A stretch of 64,000 bases of DNA from Ruminococcus sp. HUN007 (GTDB taxonomy: Bacteria; Bacillota; Clostridia; Oscillospirales; Ruminococcaceae), in the NCBI RefSeq assembly GCF_000712055.1, contig NZ_JOOA01000001.1, forward strand, positions 496,001 through 560,000. The letters are read 5' to 3'. The notes beneath the pieces are model-generated. The model saw only the letters and a program-made list of their open reading frames with translations. It did no database searches and was not told the DNA's origin. A program made the translations under genes and the position numbers. How positions within the stretch are numbered: position 1 is the first letter of the stretch; every line of letters starts with the position of its first letter. Shown here piece after piece: positions 35,445-44,759 of this stretch.

Positions 35445-35726
35445 ATGAATGAAGAATTAAAAAGAGTTTATATCGACAGAATGGTTGAGAACCTTACAGT
35501 TCTCAGAGCAAAGCTCGGCGTTACACAGTCTGAACTTGCTGAGATCGCCGGAATCAGCCGACAGACTATTCTTTCTGTAGAAAAGAAGCAGCGTGGTATG
35601 ACATGGAACATGTTCCTTGCTCTTCTCTACATTTTCACTGCAAATGAAAAGACAGTTCCTCTTGTTGACCTCTTCGAGATCAGAACAAACGAACTTGTTG
35701 AAGCAATGCAGGGCAAGAAGAAATAA
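35445..35726 (+). CDS. XRE-family helix-turn-helix protein
   Basis: 93 residues, a single HTH domain: RAKLGVTQSELAEIAGISRQ followed by TILSVEKKQRGMTWN. The C-terminal 25 residues form a helix (LVDLFEIRTNELVEAM) that may dimerise. It is a close paralogue of the regulator at 62101-62379, with near-identical recognition region (SRQTIL...EKKQR.MTWN.FL.LL.IF). GAGGTG precedes the ATG. Monocistronic. Since the other copy leads the 17-kb operon, cross-regulation is conceivable. Confidence 0.88.
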   Translation: MNEELKRVYIDRMVENLTVLRAKLGVTQSELAEIAGISRQTILSVEKKQRGMTWNMFLALLYIFTANEKTVPLVDLFEIRTNELVEAMQGKKK

Positions 35727-35800
35727 TTAAATCTGAATATTTTTCAAAACCGCTGGACAGCCTTCTTTGTTCAGCGGTTTTCTGTTTATAACGAATATCT

Positions 35801-35914
35801 AAGGAAAAACTGATTAAATCGGAAATCCGGCTTCGCCGGATTTCCGGAGGTGGGATTTTACGGGGCTTCGCCCCGAACCCCCACGCTGATTTATGAATAA
35901 CGCTGCGTTTTCCT
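35801..35914. repeat. Intergenic palindromic element, copy C
   Basis: The best-formed copy: AAGGAAAAACTGATT at one end, GCTGCGTTTTCCT at the other. Internal hairpins are GGAAATCCGG-CTTCG-CCGGATTTCC and CGGGGC-TTCG-CCCCG. GAATAT flanks both sides (35793-35798 and 35915-35920), which could be a target-site duplication. Confidence 0.88.
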
Positions 35915-35921
35915 GAATATT

Positions 35922-35976
35922 ATAAAAAACATGATCAGCAGATCCGTACGCGTTCCCGCATCCGGATCTGCTGATC
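35922..35976 (-). terminator. Terminator of pncB
   Basis: GATCAGCAGATCCG (35933-35946) and CGGATCTGCTGATC (35963-35976) form a 14-bp stem; on the minus strand ATGTTTTTTATA follows. Confidence 0.88.
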
Positions 35977-35997
35977 TGTTTCCGTTTCCGTCATTTT

Positions 35998-37197
35998 TTA
36001 TTTATCTGCTTCACGCTCAAGTCTGAATTTCACTGAACGTTTGAGATATCCGAGGTAATCCTCATCACGGCACATAGCCTTGCCCGGATCATCTGAAAGC
36101 TTGGCAACAGGTCTGCCGTTTACATACTGAAGCTTGATCACTATATTGAGAGCCTGCTCCTCGGTATCGTTTGAGCAGAACGTTCCTATGCCGAACGAAA
36201 CCTTTGTCTTTCCGCTGAAATAGTCATAGAGCTTCTGTGCTCTGTCAAAGTCAAGGCTGTCGCTGAAGAGAAGAAGCTTCGTCTTCGGATCAACGCCGTA
36301 CTTTTTATAATGTGCGATCATCCTGTCGCCCCACGCATAAGGGTCGCCGCTGTCATGACGAACACCTGTATAGTTGTTTACCATGGAACGGTTAAAGTCG
36401 AGCAGAAACAGATCTGTTGTTACTGTATCCGTCAGAGCCGTACCGTTATCACCGTCGTACTCATTATACCAGTCACGCATTGCATAGTGGTTTGTGTATG
36501 CAAGCGGGATCGAATCAATGCCCTGATACATCTGTACAAATTCATGTGCATATGTTCCTATCGGCGTTACGTTGTACTTCATTGCAAGATATACGTTTGA
36601 AGTACCTACGCAGTTCTTTGTTTCCGTAACCAGTCTTCTTACGACCACATCCTCCCACTCACGCGAAAGTCTTCTGCGGCAGCCGAATTCAGCAAAACTG
36701 AAAGTATAGGTACCGTCATTGAGTCCCTTTATCTTTGCGTCAAGTCTTTCTTCAGCTGATCTGCGGAGTTTCTCATAATCGTACTTCATACGGAAGTAAA
36801 CTTCATTGACGATCTCAAGAAGATAGATCTCGAACTGCATTGCTGAGAAAAGCGGGCCGTTTACTTCTATGTAAAGTTCACCGTTATCGTCGAGCTTTGC
36901 TGTTACATAATCCCTTATCGGACGCCAGAGTCTTAAAAACTCAACGTAGTCCTTCTTAATAAAACGTATGGAACGGAGATAGTCAAGTTCTTCCTTTCTG
37001 AATGTAAGCGTACAGAGATGATCTATCTGTTCGTTTATCTCTTTGACCATCTCCGGAGTGAAAACCACATCCCTGTTACGGCACTTGAAGAAATACTGCC
37101 CGCACAGATCAGTGTGTCTGTGAAAGATAACCTGATCCATGTTGAACTTGTAAAGATCAGTATCAAGAAGTGAAATGACGATCGGCTCAAGTTTCAT
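35998..37197 (-). CDS. pncB: Nicotinate phosphoribosyltransferase
   Basis: 399 residues, the short E. coli-like form. It begins MKLEPIVISLLDTDLYKFNM, with DLYK and the following Gln-rich helix typical of the family. SFAEFGCRRRLSREWE, TSNVYLAMKYNVTPIGTYAHE (His that is phosphorylated) and TGVRHDSGDPYAWG (phosphoribose-binding) are all present. It converts nicotinate and PRPP to nicotinate mononucleotide in NAD salvage, coupled to ATP hydrolysis. No other NAD genes adjoin. Start is preceded by AAAGAAAGGG. Strong identification. Confidence 0.95.
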   Translation of the reverse strand: MKLEPIVISLLDTDLYKFNMDQVIFHRHTDLCGQYFFKCRNRDVVFTPEMVKEINEQIDHLCTLTFRKEELDYLRSIRFIKKDYVEFLRLWRPIRDYVTAKLDDNGELYIEVNGPLFSAMQFEIYLLEIVNEVYFRMKYDYEKLRRSAEERLDAKIKGLNDGTYTFSFAEFGCRRRLSREWEDVVVRRLVTETKNCVGTSNVYLAMKYNVTPIGTYAHEFVQMYQGIDSIPLAYTNHYAMRDWYNEYDGDNGTALTDTVTTDLFLLDFNRSMVNNYTGVRHDSGDPYAWGDRMIAHYKKYGVDPKTKLLLFSDSLDFDRAQKLYDYFSGKTKVSFGIGTFCSNDTEEQALNIVIKLQYVNGRPVAKLSDDPGKAMCRDEDYLGYLKRSVKFRLEREADK

Positions 37198-37273
37198 TTT
37201 AATTACCCTTTCTTTCCCTTTTATTCTGAAGAAACACTGTCTGACCGAAAAAACGGATATCAGCGTTCCGTGA

Positions 37274-38245
37274 TCACTTTATTCTGTCCTTTATGATCTG
37301 AACAGCTTCCTCGCGGCTGCCGGCTTTGCCGAAATCAAGATGGTTTCCTGATTTATCCCAGGCACAGGCAAGCCAGATCTTTTTGTCGTCCTCGTATTTG
37401 ATCTCGACCGTGTAGTAGACCGGTTCTTTTTTATCTGACCAGAAAAAGATGATGTCAGAACATTCAAGATAGTTTTCTGCGACCGGTATTACCATATCAA
37501 TACACGTAAGGCCGTCTTCATCAGCTATGAAGTCAAGTCTGAATCCTTCATGTTCAGAAACCGGAGCAGCTGAATTTTCGAGAAGAACGTCATCTGTGAT
37601 CCTCTTTAAAAACGCTTCCTTTTCTTCCTTCAGGCTGCTGATGAATGATTCCGGATCGTCATAAAACTCAGACGGAAGGAAATCGTGCTCGATGAAATAG
37701 CGTTCTCTGCCTTCCTTTATAATACCTGATACTTCATCCGTATTATAGGTTATCTCATCCGCAATAAGAAAATCGCCCTGATGCTCGGTAATATCATCAA
37801 ATACTTCCTTTACATCAAGTCCTTCTTCAGTCACCACGTAATAAGCGTAAACGACCATTCTCAGCACCAAAAGCGGATAAGTAACGAAAGAACGGAACAT
37901 TCTCGCATTATCGATAAGTGCTCCCGCAGCCATGCCGGCATCTGTCTTGATCGTACTGTAGTCGGCGTCGTATCTTATTCTGATCTCATATTTTTCAGAG
38001 AACAGTGAGGCAAGTTCTTCAAATTTTTCAGTGTTTTCAATATTCACCTCATACATCGCAAGAGATACTATACCGTCGTTGTCGATGATAAAGCGCTGGA
38101 TAAGTCTGACGTTCTTCAGCGGTTCCTCAGTAAACGTAAAGTATTCTCCTGAAGCATACATTTCACCGTCAATATCTTCAAAGTCAAAAGGAACACCGGC
38201 TTTTTCAAGATTACGCTCCATGAATTCCCTGCATTTTTCTTTCAT
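37274..38245 (-). CDS. Hypothetical protein, acidic, cytosolic
   Basis: 323 residues, not recognised. No signal peptide; acidic overall. The N-terminal part (1-110) alternates beta-strand-like segments (ASGEYFTFTEEPLKNVRLIQ, IVSLAMYEVNIEN), with a helical middle (MAAGALIDNARMFRSFVTYP) and a C-terminal beta region (PVYYTVEIKYEDDKKIWLAC). The two-domain, strand-rich layout loosely recalls YbjN-type or Imm-type folds, but no motif decides. A GAAAGAAGGGATTTTTT tract precedes the ATG at 38245. It lies between pncB and the VanZ-like gene on the same strand. Confidence 0.6.
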   Translation of the reverse strand: MKEKCREFMERNLEKAGVPFDFEDIDGEMYASGEYFTFTEEPLKNVRLIQRFIIDNDGIVSLAMYEVNIENTEKFEELASLFSEKYEIRIRYDADYSTIKTDAGMAAGALIDNARMFRSFVTYPLLVLRMVVYAYYVVTEEGLDVKEVFDDITEHQGDFLIADEITYNTDEVSGIIKEGRERYFIEHDFLPSEFYDDPESFISSLKEEKEAFLKRITDDVLLENSAAPVSEHEGFRLDFIADEDGLTCIDMVIPVAENYLECSDIIFFWSDKKEPVYYTVEIKYEDDKKIWLACAWDKSGNHLDFGKAGSREEAVQIIKDRIK

Positions 38246-38304
38246 AAAAAATCCCTTCTTTCTTTAAGGAAAAAATGATCTTTACCTTTCTTTAACAGGC
38301 GTGA

Positions 38305-38763
38305 TCAGAGTTTCATTAATGATCTTTCTTTCAGGACCACAGCAGTCCAGTAAATAAAAACTCCTGCCGCAGCTCCTGCAGTGTTGGTTATAATATCATC
38401 AGCTTCTGTAAGTCCTCTGCCGGTTATGTACTGCATCATTTCAATAAAGCACGAAAAACAGAATCCTGATGCCACAGTGGCTATCGAGCTTCTGAAGTAT
38501 CTGCTTACACACGGCAGAAGAAATCCGAAAGGAATAAACAGTAAAACATTAAGAGTTATCTGCATGAACCAGAAAAAATGATTCGGCTGTTCTATCATCG
38601 CCTGCAGTTCACGGAAAGGTTCCATTACCACTCCCCTGCTGCCGGGTGTACGGAATACCATTGTCTCACGTACGATAAATGTAAGAGAAAGAACAGCAAG
38701 TATATAAAGCAGAAAAATCAGATTTGTGATCTCTTTCCGTTTATCATAGATTTTTCTGAACAT
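38305..38763 (-). CDS. VanZ-family membrane protein
   Basis: 152 residues from ATG 38763, with AGAGGG 6 bases upstream. Four hydrophobic segments (about 15-32, 62-82, 92-110 and 128-143). VanZ-like motifs are ITLNVLLFIPFGFLLP, CFIEMMQYITGRGLTEADDI and NTAGAAAGVFIYW. The family includes the accessory teicoplanin-resistance protein VanZ, but most members are of unknown function. No vancomycin genes are here, so a resistance role should not be assumed. Confidence 0.88.
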   Translation of the reverse strand: MFRKIYDKRKEITNLIFLLYILAVLSLTFIVRETMVFRTPGSRGVVMEPFRELQAMIEQPNHFFWFMQITLNVLLFIPFGFLLPCVSRYFRSSIATVASGFCFSCFIEMMQYITGRGLTEADDIITNTAGAAAGVFIYWTAVVLKERSLMKL

Positions 38764-38856
38764 ACTCAACCCTCTTATCTGATCGTTTCCTTTGTTAAAA
38801 GTATATCACATCCGGCTGATCATTTCAAGTTTATATGTCCCGTTTAATTACATTAC

Positions 38857-38975
38857 GGGACCTTTGATTAACCGACTACAGAAACCGTAATTACGTTTTC
38901 TGATTTCCGGAGGTGGGATTTGCGTAACTTCACCCCGGAGCCAATGCTGATTTATGAATAAATCAGCGTTTCCCT
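38857..38975. repeat. Intergenic palindromic element, copy D (diverged)
   Basis: The right half is well kept (GATTTCCGGAGGTGGGATTTGCG ... AATGCTGATTTATGAATAAATCAGCGTTTCCCT). The first hairpin has a different sequence, GAAACCGTAA/TTACGTTTTC, still pairing with one mismatch. The second hairpin has decayed (GCGTAACTTCACCCC). Confidence 0.78.
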
Positions 38976-39008
38976 AATTTTACATTATTACGTGCGTAAT
39001 ATCAAGGC

Positions 39009-39467
39009 TTATGCCGGGACACAGCCGTTTTTGTATGTCCAGAATATCTCACCCGGATTGTCGTAGTAGAAGCTGCTGTTGTAATCCTCGATAAGATCGA
39101 CCATCTTTGAGGAGTACACTTCAGTAAGAACTGTAATAATATCTTTTCCACTTTTCTCTGCGTCCGCAAGTATAAGGCGTTTATATACCTTACCGATATC
39201 CCAGTGCGTCGGAACAGAATACCGGCACTCAGCTACATTATCGAAACGCCCTGTCGGAATGCTGAACTCAGTTATCAGATCATCCGAAACTCTGTCGATA
39301 TTATCACAGTGGAACACATCAGCGTATTCATAAATATGACGGATTCGCTCCCTGCCAATAAGTTCAGTAATAACTGACGGCTTATTCTTTGTTTTCCTTG
39401 CGATGTATTCTATCAGAGAGCATGTGTAAAAAAGGTCATTGCTTTTTTTATCTTCCCGACCGTTCAT
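39009..39467 (-). CDS. DUF3791-like protein, probable partner of the DUF3990 protein
   Basis: 152 residues. The N-terminal 70 residues (FYTCSLIEYIARKTKNKPS, ELIGRERIRHIYEYADVFHC, DLITEF) fit the helical pattern of DUF3791 proteins. The C-terminal half (HWDIGKVYKRLILADAEKSG) is an extension I do not recognise. It starts 4 bases inside the upstream DUF3990 gene, with GGAGG before it, so the two are co-translated. DUF3791 genes are commonly found beside DUF3990 genes. A role as antitoxin or targeting partner is inferred, and the domain assignment is moderate. Confidence 0.6.
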   Translation of the reverse strand: MNGREDKKSNDLFYTCSLIEYIARKTKNKPSVITELIGRERIRHIYEYADVFHCDNIDRVSDDLITEFSIPTGRFDNVAECRYSVPTHWDIGKVYKRLILADAEKSGKDIITVLTEVYSSKMVDLIEDYNSSFYYDNPGEIFWTYKNGCVPA

Positions 39468-39928
39468 TTCATTGGTACCTCCGAACGTTCAAATTTTATG
39501 CACTTAAGTGATCTTTCAGAACAGAAGCTTATCTGATGAGTAGGATATTTGAATCTGGCAAGCGCCCAGAACTGTTCACGAGTGATAACTCCTTCAATAT
39601 AATCAGAAACATAGTTATATATCTGATCATCAGCCATAGCACCGATAACAATATCATGATCATGCGGTTTGCCGCTCCTGCAGTCGATGATAAAATCTAG
39701 CCATTCATCTGTCATCTCTTTGAATTCGAGAATATCCAGCGACTCGTCTATAAGTAGTGAATAAACATTTACCACCGGTGTGCTGTATCTTTTCGCCCAT
39801 CGTTCCGACTGTTCTTTTATAATCGTACAGTAAAAACCTGTACCAAAATCCTTTGTGTTTCTGCCGACTATTATTTCCGGCACTTTTACTTCGGTATAAC
39901 TACCGTGATATACAAGAGTTTTGCCCAT
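39464..39928 (-). CDS. DUF3990 protein, ADP-ribosyltransferase-like
   Basis: 154 residues. LVYHGSYTEVKVPEI, NTKDFGTGFYCTIIKEQSER and WAKR are the hallmark of DUF3990, which has an ADP-ribosyltransferase-like fold: His of YHGS, the FGTGFY strand and a later acidic residue. Members are commonly encoded in toxin-antitoxin-like pairs or surface clusters. AGGAG precedes the ATG. The gene follows the large helicase gene by 21 bases and overlaps the DUF3791-like gene by 4, so a three-gene unit is likely. Enzymatic activity is not proven from sequence. Confidence 0.8.
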   Translation of the reverse strand: MGKTLVYHGSYTEVKVPEIIVGRNTKDFGTGFYCTIIKEQSERWAKRYSTPVVNVYSLLIDESLDILEFKEMTDEWLDFIIDCRSGKPHDHDIVIGAMADDQIYNYVSDYIEGVITREQFWALARFKYPTHQISFCSERSLKCIKFERSEVPMK

Positions 39929-39949
39929 TGTCTGCTCCTAATTTAAGAC

Positions 39950-42900
39950 TCATTGTTTGTGAATCTGAATATCTATTGCGTTATCTTCACTTCTGATTTC
40001 ATAGATCTGCTCAGGAAGTTCATAAACATTAACGCTTTGATGCGAAGTTGTAAAAGTATTCTCTTCAAGATAATCAGTTTTTCCAAATATCAGTTTTTCA
40101 ATATAATCAGAATTATACTCTGTATATTGATTACTTTCTTTTATATACTTCTCCATTTTCTTGATCAGAATAAGATTATCTACATTTTCTGTATTATCAT
40201 CTGGCATTAATACAAACAGATAATCCCTCGCACGACTGATAGAAACGTTTATGATATTCTTTTTGTTTAGAAATATTGGCTTGTCCTTTTTCAGCGTAAT
40301 AGAAGGCGGAGGATTATAAACTGATATGATTATTTCACATTCGTCTCCCTGAAAGCCATGAATTGTACCTGTTTGTACTGAAATTGTATCCGGAAGCTTC
40401 AAAGAAGCTATCAGACGTTCAATCATATCTGCCTGTGCTTTGTATGCAGCTATAACACCAATACTTATTTTTTTCTCCGGATTATACTGACTGATGATAC
40501 CGGCAAGCCAGTTAGTAAACTCGTAAGCAAATAACGCAGAATAAATCTGATATGGAGTCTTTCCGTTCAGCTTTTTTGCTCGGTAAATACTTTCGTATTT
40601 ACTTACAGGAAACTTTATGAGATTTACTGGTTTCACAGCAAATTTACTGCCGAAGTTAATTACGATCTGATCCTCATCAGTTCTGTCGTGTTCCAGTACA
40701 CCATCATATGTCATTCTACTGAACAGGTCCCCGATAACAGGTATGCTTCTGTATTGTCTGGTAAGCGGTTTAACAGCATAGTCATACGGTACTGTCTTAG
40801 GTTTAGCAAAAGAATCAAGCTTAACCATAGTATAGATATTTTCGCCTTTCCACATTTTCAGATGAACAACCGGCTCAATCTGAAAAGGATCGCCAGCAAC
40901 TATAAACTTTTTAGGATTTCTGAGAAAAAGCGGATATATTATTTTTACAAGCGGTATCATAGATGCTTCATCAAAAATAATATAATCATATCGCTGATTT
41001 CTAATGTAATATCTTTTATTATGCAGCATAAAGAAATCATACGGAAAACGATCTATCGTAGTTACAGTAACCAGTCGTTCAGGCGAGCCAAGATCAAAAG
41101 TTTTATCCTTAAACAATCCGGATTTTTCTATTGTTTCATCATTGGTTGATCCAAAGCGAACAAGCCAGTCATTATACGAAGTGTCATCACCCATCATTTC
41201 CTGAATTTTATTTGTTATGACATCTGCAGCTTTGTTTGTAGGCGTCAGAACTAAAACTTTGCATTTTCCTGACTGCTTCATCTTTGGAATGATAACTTCA
41301 TTTGCAAGATAAGTTGTCTTACCTGTACCCGGAGGACCGAATACAAACTCAATGTTTTCAGGAATATTCTCCTGCATATTGAAAACATCATCAAGCTCAA
41401 ATTTTTCGAACTGATTTTTAAGTTCTTCAAGAAGAAATCCAGGATTTTGAGCCGTAATTCGCCCTTCCCTGACTGCCTTGAAGTCAATCCCACTTATATC
41501 TGCATTCGGCTTTAATTTCACTCTGAGAGTGTATGATCTGACACTGATAACTTCAATAGGAAGTTTCTTTGTTTCGTTTTCAAATACAAGAACAAGCGGA
41601 ATATCGGCCAGTTCTTCCATAAAACGAGGAATATAACTACTTGGCTGTTTTAAAATCAAGGTTCGGTTTAATTCACCTTCCGGCTCGACTTTACCAAAGA
41701 TGATAGAGACTTCTTTGCTATTACCAGAATACTCATTACTTTCTCTTGCTTCAAGTTCCAGTAATGCTTTGAACCAGCCAAAAGTATAGCGTTCCGAGTC
41801 CATAGCTTTTTGCTGTAAATCTTCCATTTGTTCAATAAGATCAATTTCAGCTTCACTTTTTGCTCTTGCTCTTTCAATCTTTTTCTGATAATCGACAGTT
41901 TTAGGGATATACTCATCTGAATCTGTGTCATCATCGATGTCTGATAAATATGTTCTTGGTACTTTTACTTTTGATTTATAGTTTCTGTCAGAATTCTTAT
42001 TATCCAAAGATGAAGTTGAAACGCTGGAATATGCTAAATCATTTTCCTCATCGTCTTCACTCAACGCTTTTATTATACGATTTATTTTATCCTCCGGTAA
42101 AGAGTTGACATCTATTCCTGCTTTTCTAAGTTGTTCACAAAACTTTACATCACTCTTCTGGTCATCAGATAAGAAATAAAGCTTTGGATCTTCAGACGAC
42201 ATTCTTAAGAATAATACAAGGTTTTGAGCTGAAGCAGAAGAAACATCATATTCTTTTGCTAAAGCAGAAATATAAGTTTCATTAGGACTGACCATTTTCC
42301 CTTCTTTAGTAAATAACCATTTAGTTTTTCTTAACAGCAAAACATTAGTAGAATCAAATTCTTCGTACCAACTTCTACGATTAAAATAATGGTGTTTTCC
42401 TTTAAGTTTCTGAGAAAACTTATATTTTTCATTCAATCTTATTAGTACATTCCATATATATACTGAACGCTCAAAATCATTGTTACAAACGATATGTTCT
42501 ATATTTTCCTTGCATCCATCAATAACATTTTGCTCCCATTTTTGTTCATCCAAGTGAGCCTCTGATGGTTGATTCCAATATGATTTAATATCTTGCGCTT
42601 CAGTATATGATAAACGCTCAACATCAATTCGTATTTCAAACGAAACTCCAAGTGCTTCAAAGAATGATTTAAGGTATCTTTCGTTTTCTTCTCCGACTAT
42701 ATTCAAATACAAATCCAAATTCAAAAACATAGTAGAGGTTTTTACAGAAAAATATCTCTTTAAATCATCAGAAAGAAAATAAATGTTTCCCGGATAATCC
42801 AAGTGATTAATTGTGTTATTTATTTTTTTGCAAATAACACAATTTCTTTTCTTTAATTCTTTTATTAACTCTTCTTTTTCAACCTCAGGACACTCATTTA

Positions 42901-44662
42901 AAAAATAATCAAATATCTTTCTGAAAGCATGAATTGCAAATGACGAATCAAATGCTCCGAAATTCGGAAGAATTTTGTTGTATATTTCATCCTTTAATGA
43001 AGGCTTAGTAATACCGAATTCTTTAACAAATATTCGTATATCCTCATTTTCTAATAATTTATTGCTAATTGTCGTATATTCATTTTCTTCGTCAGTAGGC
43101 AAAAATAAAATATGATTTCCTTCATTATCATACGCTGAAACAGCTTTTCCTTCAGATGAAATGAAAATCGGAAGAGTACGATACCTTTTCATTCTGGTAG
43201 TAGATTCACTAAACCAGTTATAGAACTCTGAAAGCCATTCTATCGAACGTGATTCTATAAATGACGGTGTTATATTTTTTAGCAGTTTTTCCTCATCAAA
43301 CCAATCTTTGATTATCTTATCAACATATTCTTTGTGTTCACATTTTTCTCGTGAAAAAGATGTAAACACCCATTCTGCAGCATCATTCCGAGTAATTGCT
43401 TTCAAAATATCATTATCAAACAGGTAAACCAAATTACGCTTTTCTGCCCAATATGCATTTTCAGATAAAGTGTAGGAATCACCAGTAGGAATAATGCAAA
43501 GTGACTTGAAAGCTTTGAGAATCATTTCATAAAATGGTTCAAAAACTGAAACGCTTGCAACCCATCCCCAAAAAGTAACTTCATTAAATGATTTTGATGG
43601 AATAATACTTAAAATATTATCATCAATATACCTCTGGTTCTCTTTAACGCTAATTGCTTTTAAAAAAACTAAACTATCTGCCGACAAGCTTGCTAATAAT
43701 TTAATCATCTTTTTATTATGCTGCTCGCCAAATTTTATACCCTCACGACTATCAGTCAGAAGAAAAGGAGCATGAATAATAAAGTGAAGGCCTGTAGTAA
43801 CTTTCGTTGGAAAGAAACAGTACGCATATTCTTCAACGGGAATGAGATTGCCCTGGTCATCCAGATAAAATCCAACCGAGTATTTTCTTTCTTCATCATC
43901 TTCGCGAGTAAATAACCAGAGTTTTCTCTCTTCTTTATCACCATTAATTATATTAGTAAGTGTAATCAATTTCGCATCTGTATCATCATTAAACCTGTAT
44001 GGATTATTAATCTTCTTTTTATACTCACCTTTCGTATCATCAAATTCAAAGGTTATTTTTTTCAAATGATCTAAAAATAATATCGGATTAACAAGCGACA
44101 TAAGTCTTTCTGATATTGCTTCAAAAGCTATATCGGCATGGTTTATTTCATGATTAAAAGGAAACTCAAAAAGTGTTTCACCTTCTGCTCTTTCTGGATG
44201 ATCAGATTCAAGAAGAGATGGCACAATAAAGCGTTCTATTTTAAAGCATATTTCCGGATCATATATATATGGAGTAGTAGTATACTGGAAAACCGCCTTG
44301 AACCCAACTCCAAACTTTCCTATGGTGTTCTGTTCAATTTTAGTAGAATGTCCAATTGAAGTGATTGCATTAACGTCACCAAGACATCCATTATTTCTGT
44401 CTTCTTCCTCAGTTTCTGGATTAGAAACAGAAAAATGTCTTTTTCCGTTATGAGCAAAAATCAGCTTATCATGGTACAGTTTAAATCTTGCATAGGTAGC
44501 CTTAGCATCATCAGCATTTTGAAGAAGCTCATAAATGAAATGTGCCTGTTCGCTGTATTTATCCGTAACACCGCTCCATAACGAACTATATCGTGCTTTT
44601 TTGAATGTTTTCCAATCTTCTTCACAAGACCGAACTAAAGCATTAAAGTATTCATGATTCAA
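39950..44662 (-). CDS. Giant Hsp90-type ATPase + SF1 helicase protein, defence-like
   Basis: 1570 residues from TTG 44662, with a GGGGG tract 5 bases upstream. The N-terminus (about 1-260) is a sacsin-like GHKL ATPase: FIYELLQNADDAKA gives the catalytic Glu and Asn, and IGKFGVGFKAVF the nucleotide lid. A long middle region (260-1080) has no recognised fold; a charged coiled segment lies near 920-1010. The C-terminus (about 1085-1500) is an Upf1/DNA2-type superfamily 1 helicase: Walker A FGPPGTGKTT (about 1108), Walker B YIIFDEASM (about 1229), motif III VAGDPFQIEPV, motif V GTIHGFQGDECE and motif VI NVSISRARDYLF (about 1477). Such fusions occur in bacterial defence and conflict loci. AT-rich composition, especially in the middle, suggests transfer. 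Followed at 21 bases by DUF3990. Confidence 0.85.
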   Translation of the reverse strand: MNHEYFNALVRSCEEDWKTFKKARYSSLWSGVTDKYSEQAHFIYELLQNADDAKATYARFKLYHDKLIFAHNGKRHFSVSNPETEEEDRNNGCLGDVNAITSIGHSTKIEQNTIGKFGVGFKAVFQYTTTPYIYDPEICFKIERFIVPSLLESDHPERAEGETLFEFPFNHEINHADIAFEAISERLMSLVNPILFLDHLKKITFEFDDTKGEYKKKINNPYRFNDDTDAKLITLTNIINGDKEERKLWLFTREDDEERKYSVGFYLDDQGNLIPVEEYAYCFFPTKVTTGLHFIIHAPFLLTDSREGIKFGEQHNKKMIKLLASLSADSLVFLKAISVKENQRYIDDNILSIIPSKSFNEVTFWGWVASVSVFEPFYEMILKAFKSLCIIPTGDSYTLSENAYWAEKRNLVYLFDNDILKAITRNDAAEWVFTSFSREKCEHKEYVDKIIKDWFDEEKLLKNITPSFIESRSIEWLSEFYNWFSESTTRMKRYRTLPIFISSEGKAVSAYDNEGNHILFLPTDEENEYTTISNKLLENEDIRIFVKEFGITKPSLKDEIYNKILPNFGAFDSSFAIHAFRKIFDYFLNECPEVEKEELIKELKKRNCVICKKINNTINHLDYPGNIYFLSDDLKRYFSVKTSTMFLNLDLYLNIVGEENERYLKSFFEALGVSFEIRIDVERLSYTEAQDIKSYWNQPSEAHLDEQKWEQNVIDGCKENIEHIVCNNDFERSVYIWNVLIRLNEKYKFSQKLKGKHHYFNRRSWYEEFDSTNVLLLRKTKWLFTKEGKMVSPNETYISALAKEYDVSSASAQNLVLFLRMSSEDPKLYFLSDDQKSDVKFCEQLRKAGIDVNSLPEDKINRIIKALSEDDEENDLAYSSVSTSSLDNKNSDRNYKSKVKVPRTYLSDIDDDTDSDEYIPKTVDYQKKIERARAKSEAEIDLIEQMEDLQQKAMDSERYTFGWFKALLELEARESNEYSGNSKEVSIIFGKVEPEGELNRTLILKQPSSYIPRFMEELADIPLVLVFENETKKLPIEVISVRSYTLRVKLKPNADISGIDFKAVREGRITAQNPGFLLEELKNQFEKFELDDVFNMQENIPENIEFVFGPPGTGKTTYLANEVIIPKMKQSGKCKVLVLTPTNKAADVITNKIQEMMGDDTSYNDWLVRFGSTNDETIEKSGLFKDKTFDLGSPERLVTVTTIDRFPYDFFMLHNKRYYIRNQRYDYIIFDEASMIPLVKIIYPLFLRNPKKFIVAGDPFQIEPVVHLKMWKGENIYTMVKLDSFAKPKTVPYDYAVKPLTRQYRSIPVIGDLFSRMTYDGVLEHDRTDEDQIVINFGSKFAVKPVNLIKFPVSKYESIYRAKKLNGKTPYQIYSALFAYEFTNWLAGIISQYNPEKKISIGVIAAYKAQADMIERLIASLKLPDTISVQTGTIHGFQGDECEIIISVYNPPPSITLKKDKPIFLNKKNIINVSISRARDYLFVLMPDDNTENVDNLILIKKMEKYIKESNQYTEYNSDYIEKLIFGKTDYLEENTFTTSHQSVNVYELPEQIYEIRSEDNAIDIQIHKQ

Positions 44663-44708
44663 TGCTACCCCCCCTTTTCACTACTAATCAAACTCAAAAC
44701 AAACGGCC

Positions 44709-44736
44709 ATTATATACATATAGCTAATTATGCCAA
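44709..44736 (-). promoter_or_regulatory. Promoter of the Hsp90-type ATPase/helicase operon
   Basis: On the minus strand TTGGCA (44736-44731), 16 bases, TATAAT (44714-44709), about 50 bases before the TTG start. Confidence 0.65.
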
Positions 44737-44759
44737 TAAATGAATTTCTTTCAGAGAAT

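Noticed and set aside
37274..38245. Assignment of the hypothetical protein to YbjN or an immunity family
   Set aside because: Only vague strand-helix similarity; no conserved motif could be named.
38305..38763. Teicoplanin resistance function for the VanZ-like gene
   Set aside because: No van ligase or regulator genes nearby; most VanZ-family proteins are unrelated to resistance.
39953..41149. Plus-strand open frames opposite the helicase gene
   Set aside because: They overlap the conserved helicase motifs on the other strand and lack start signals; AT-rich sequence yields such frames by chance.
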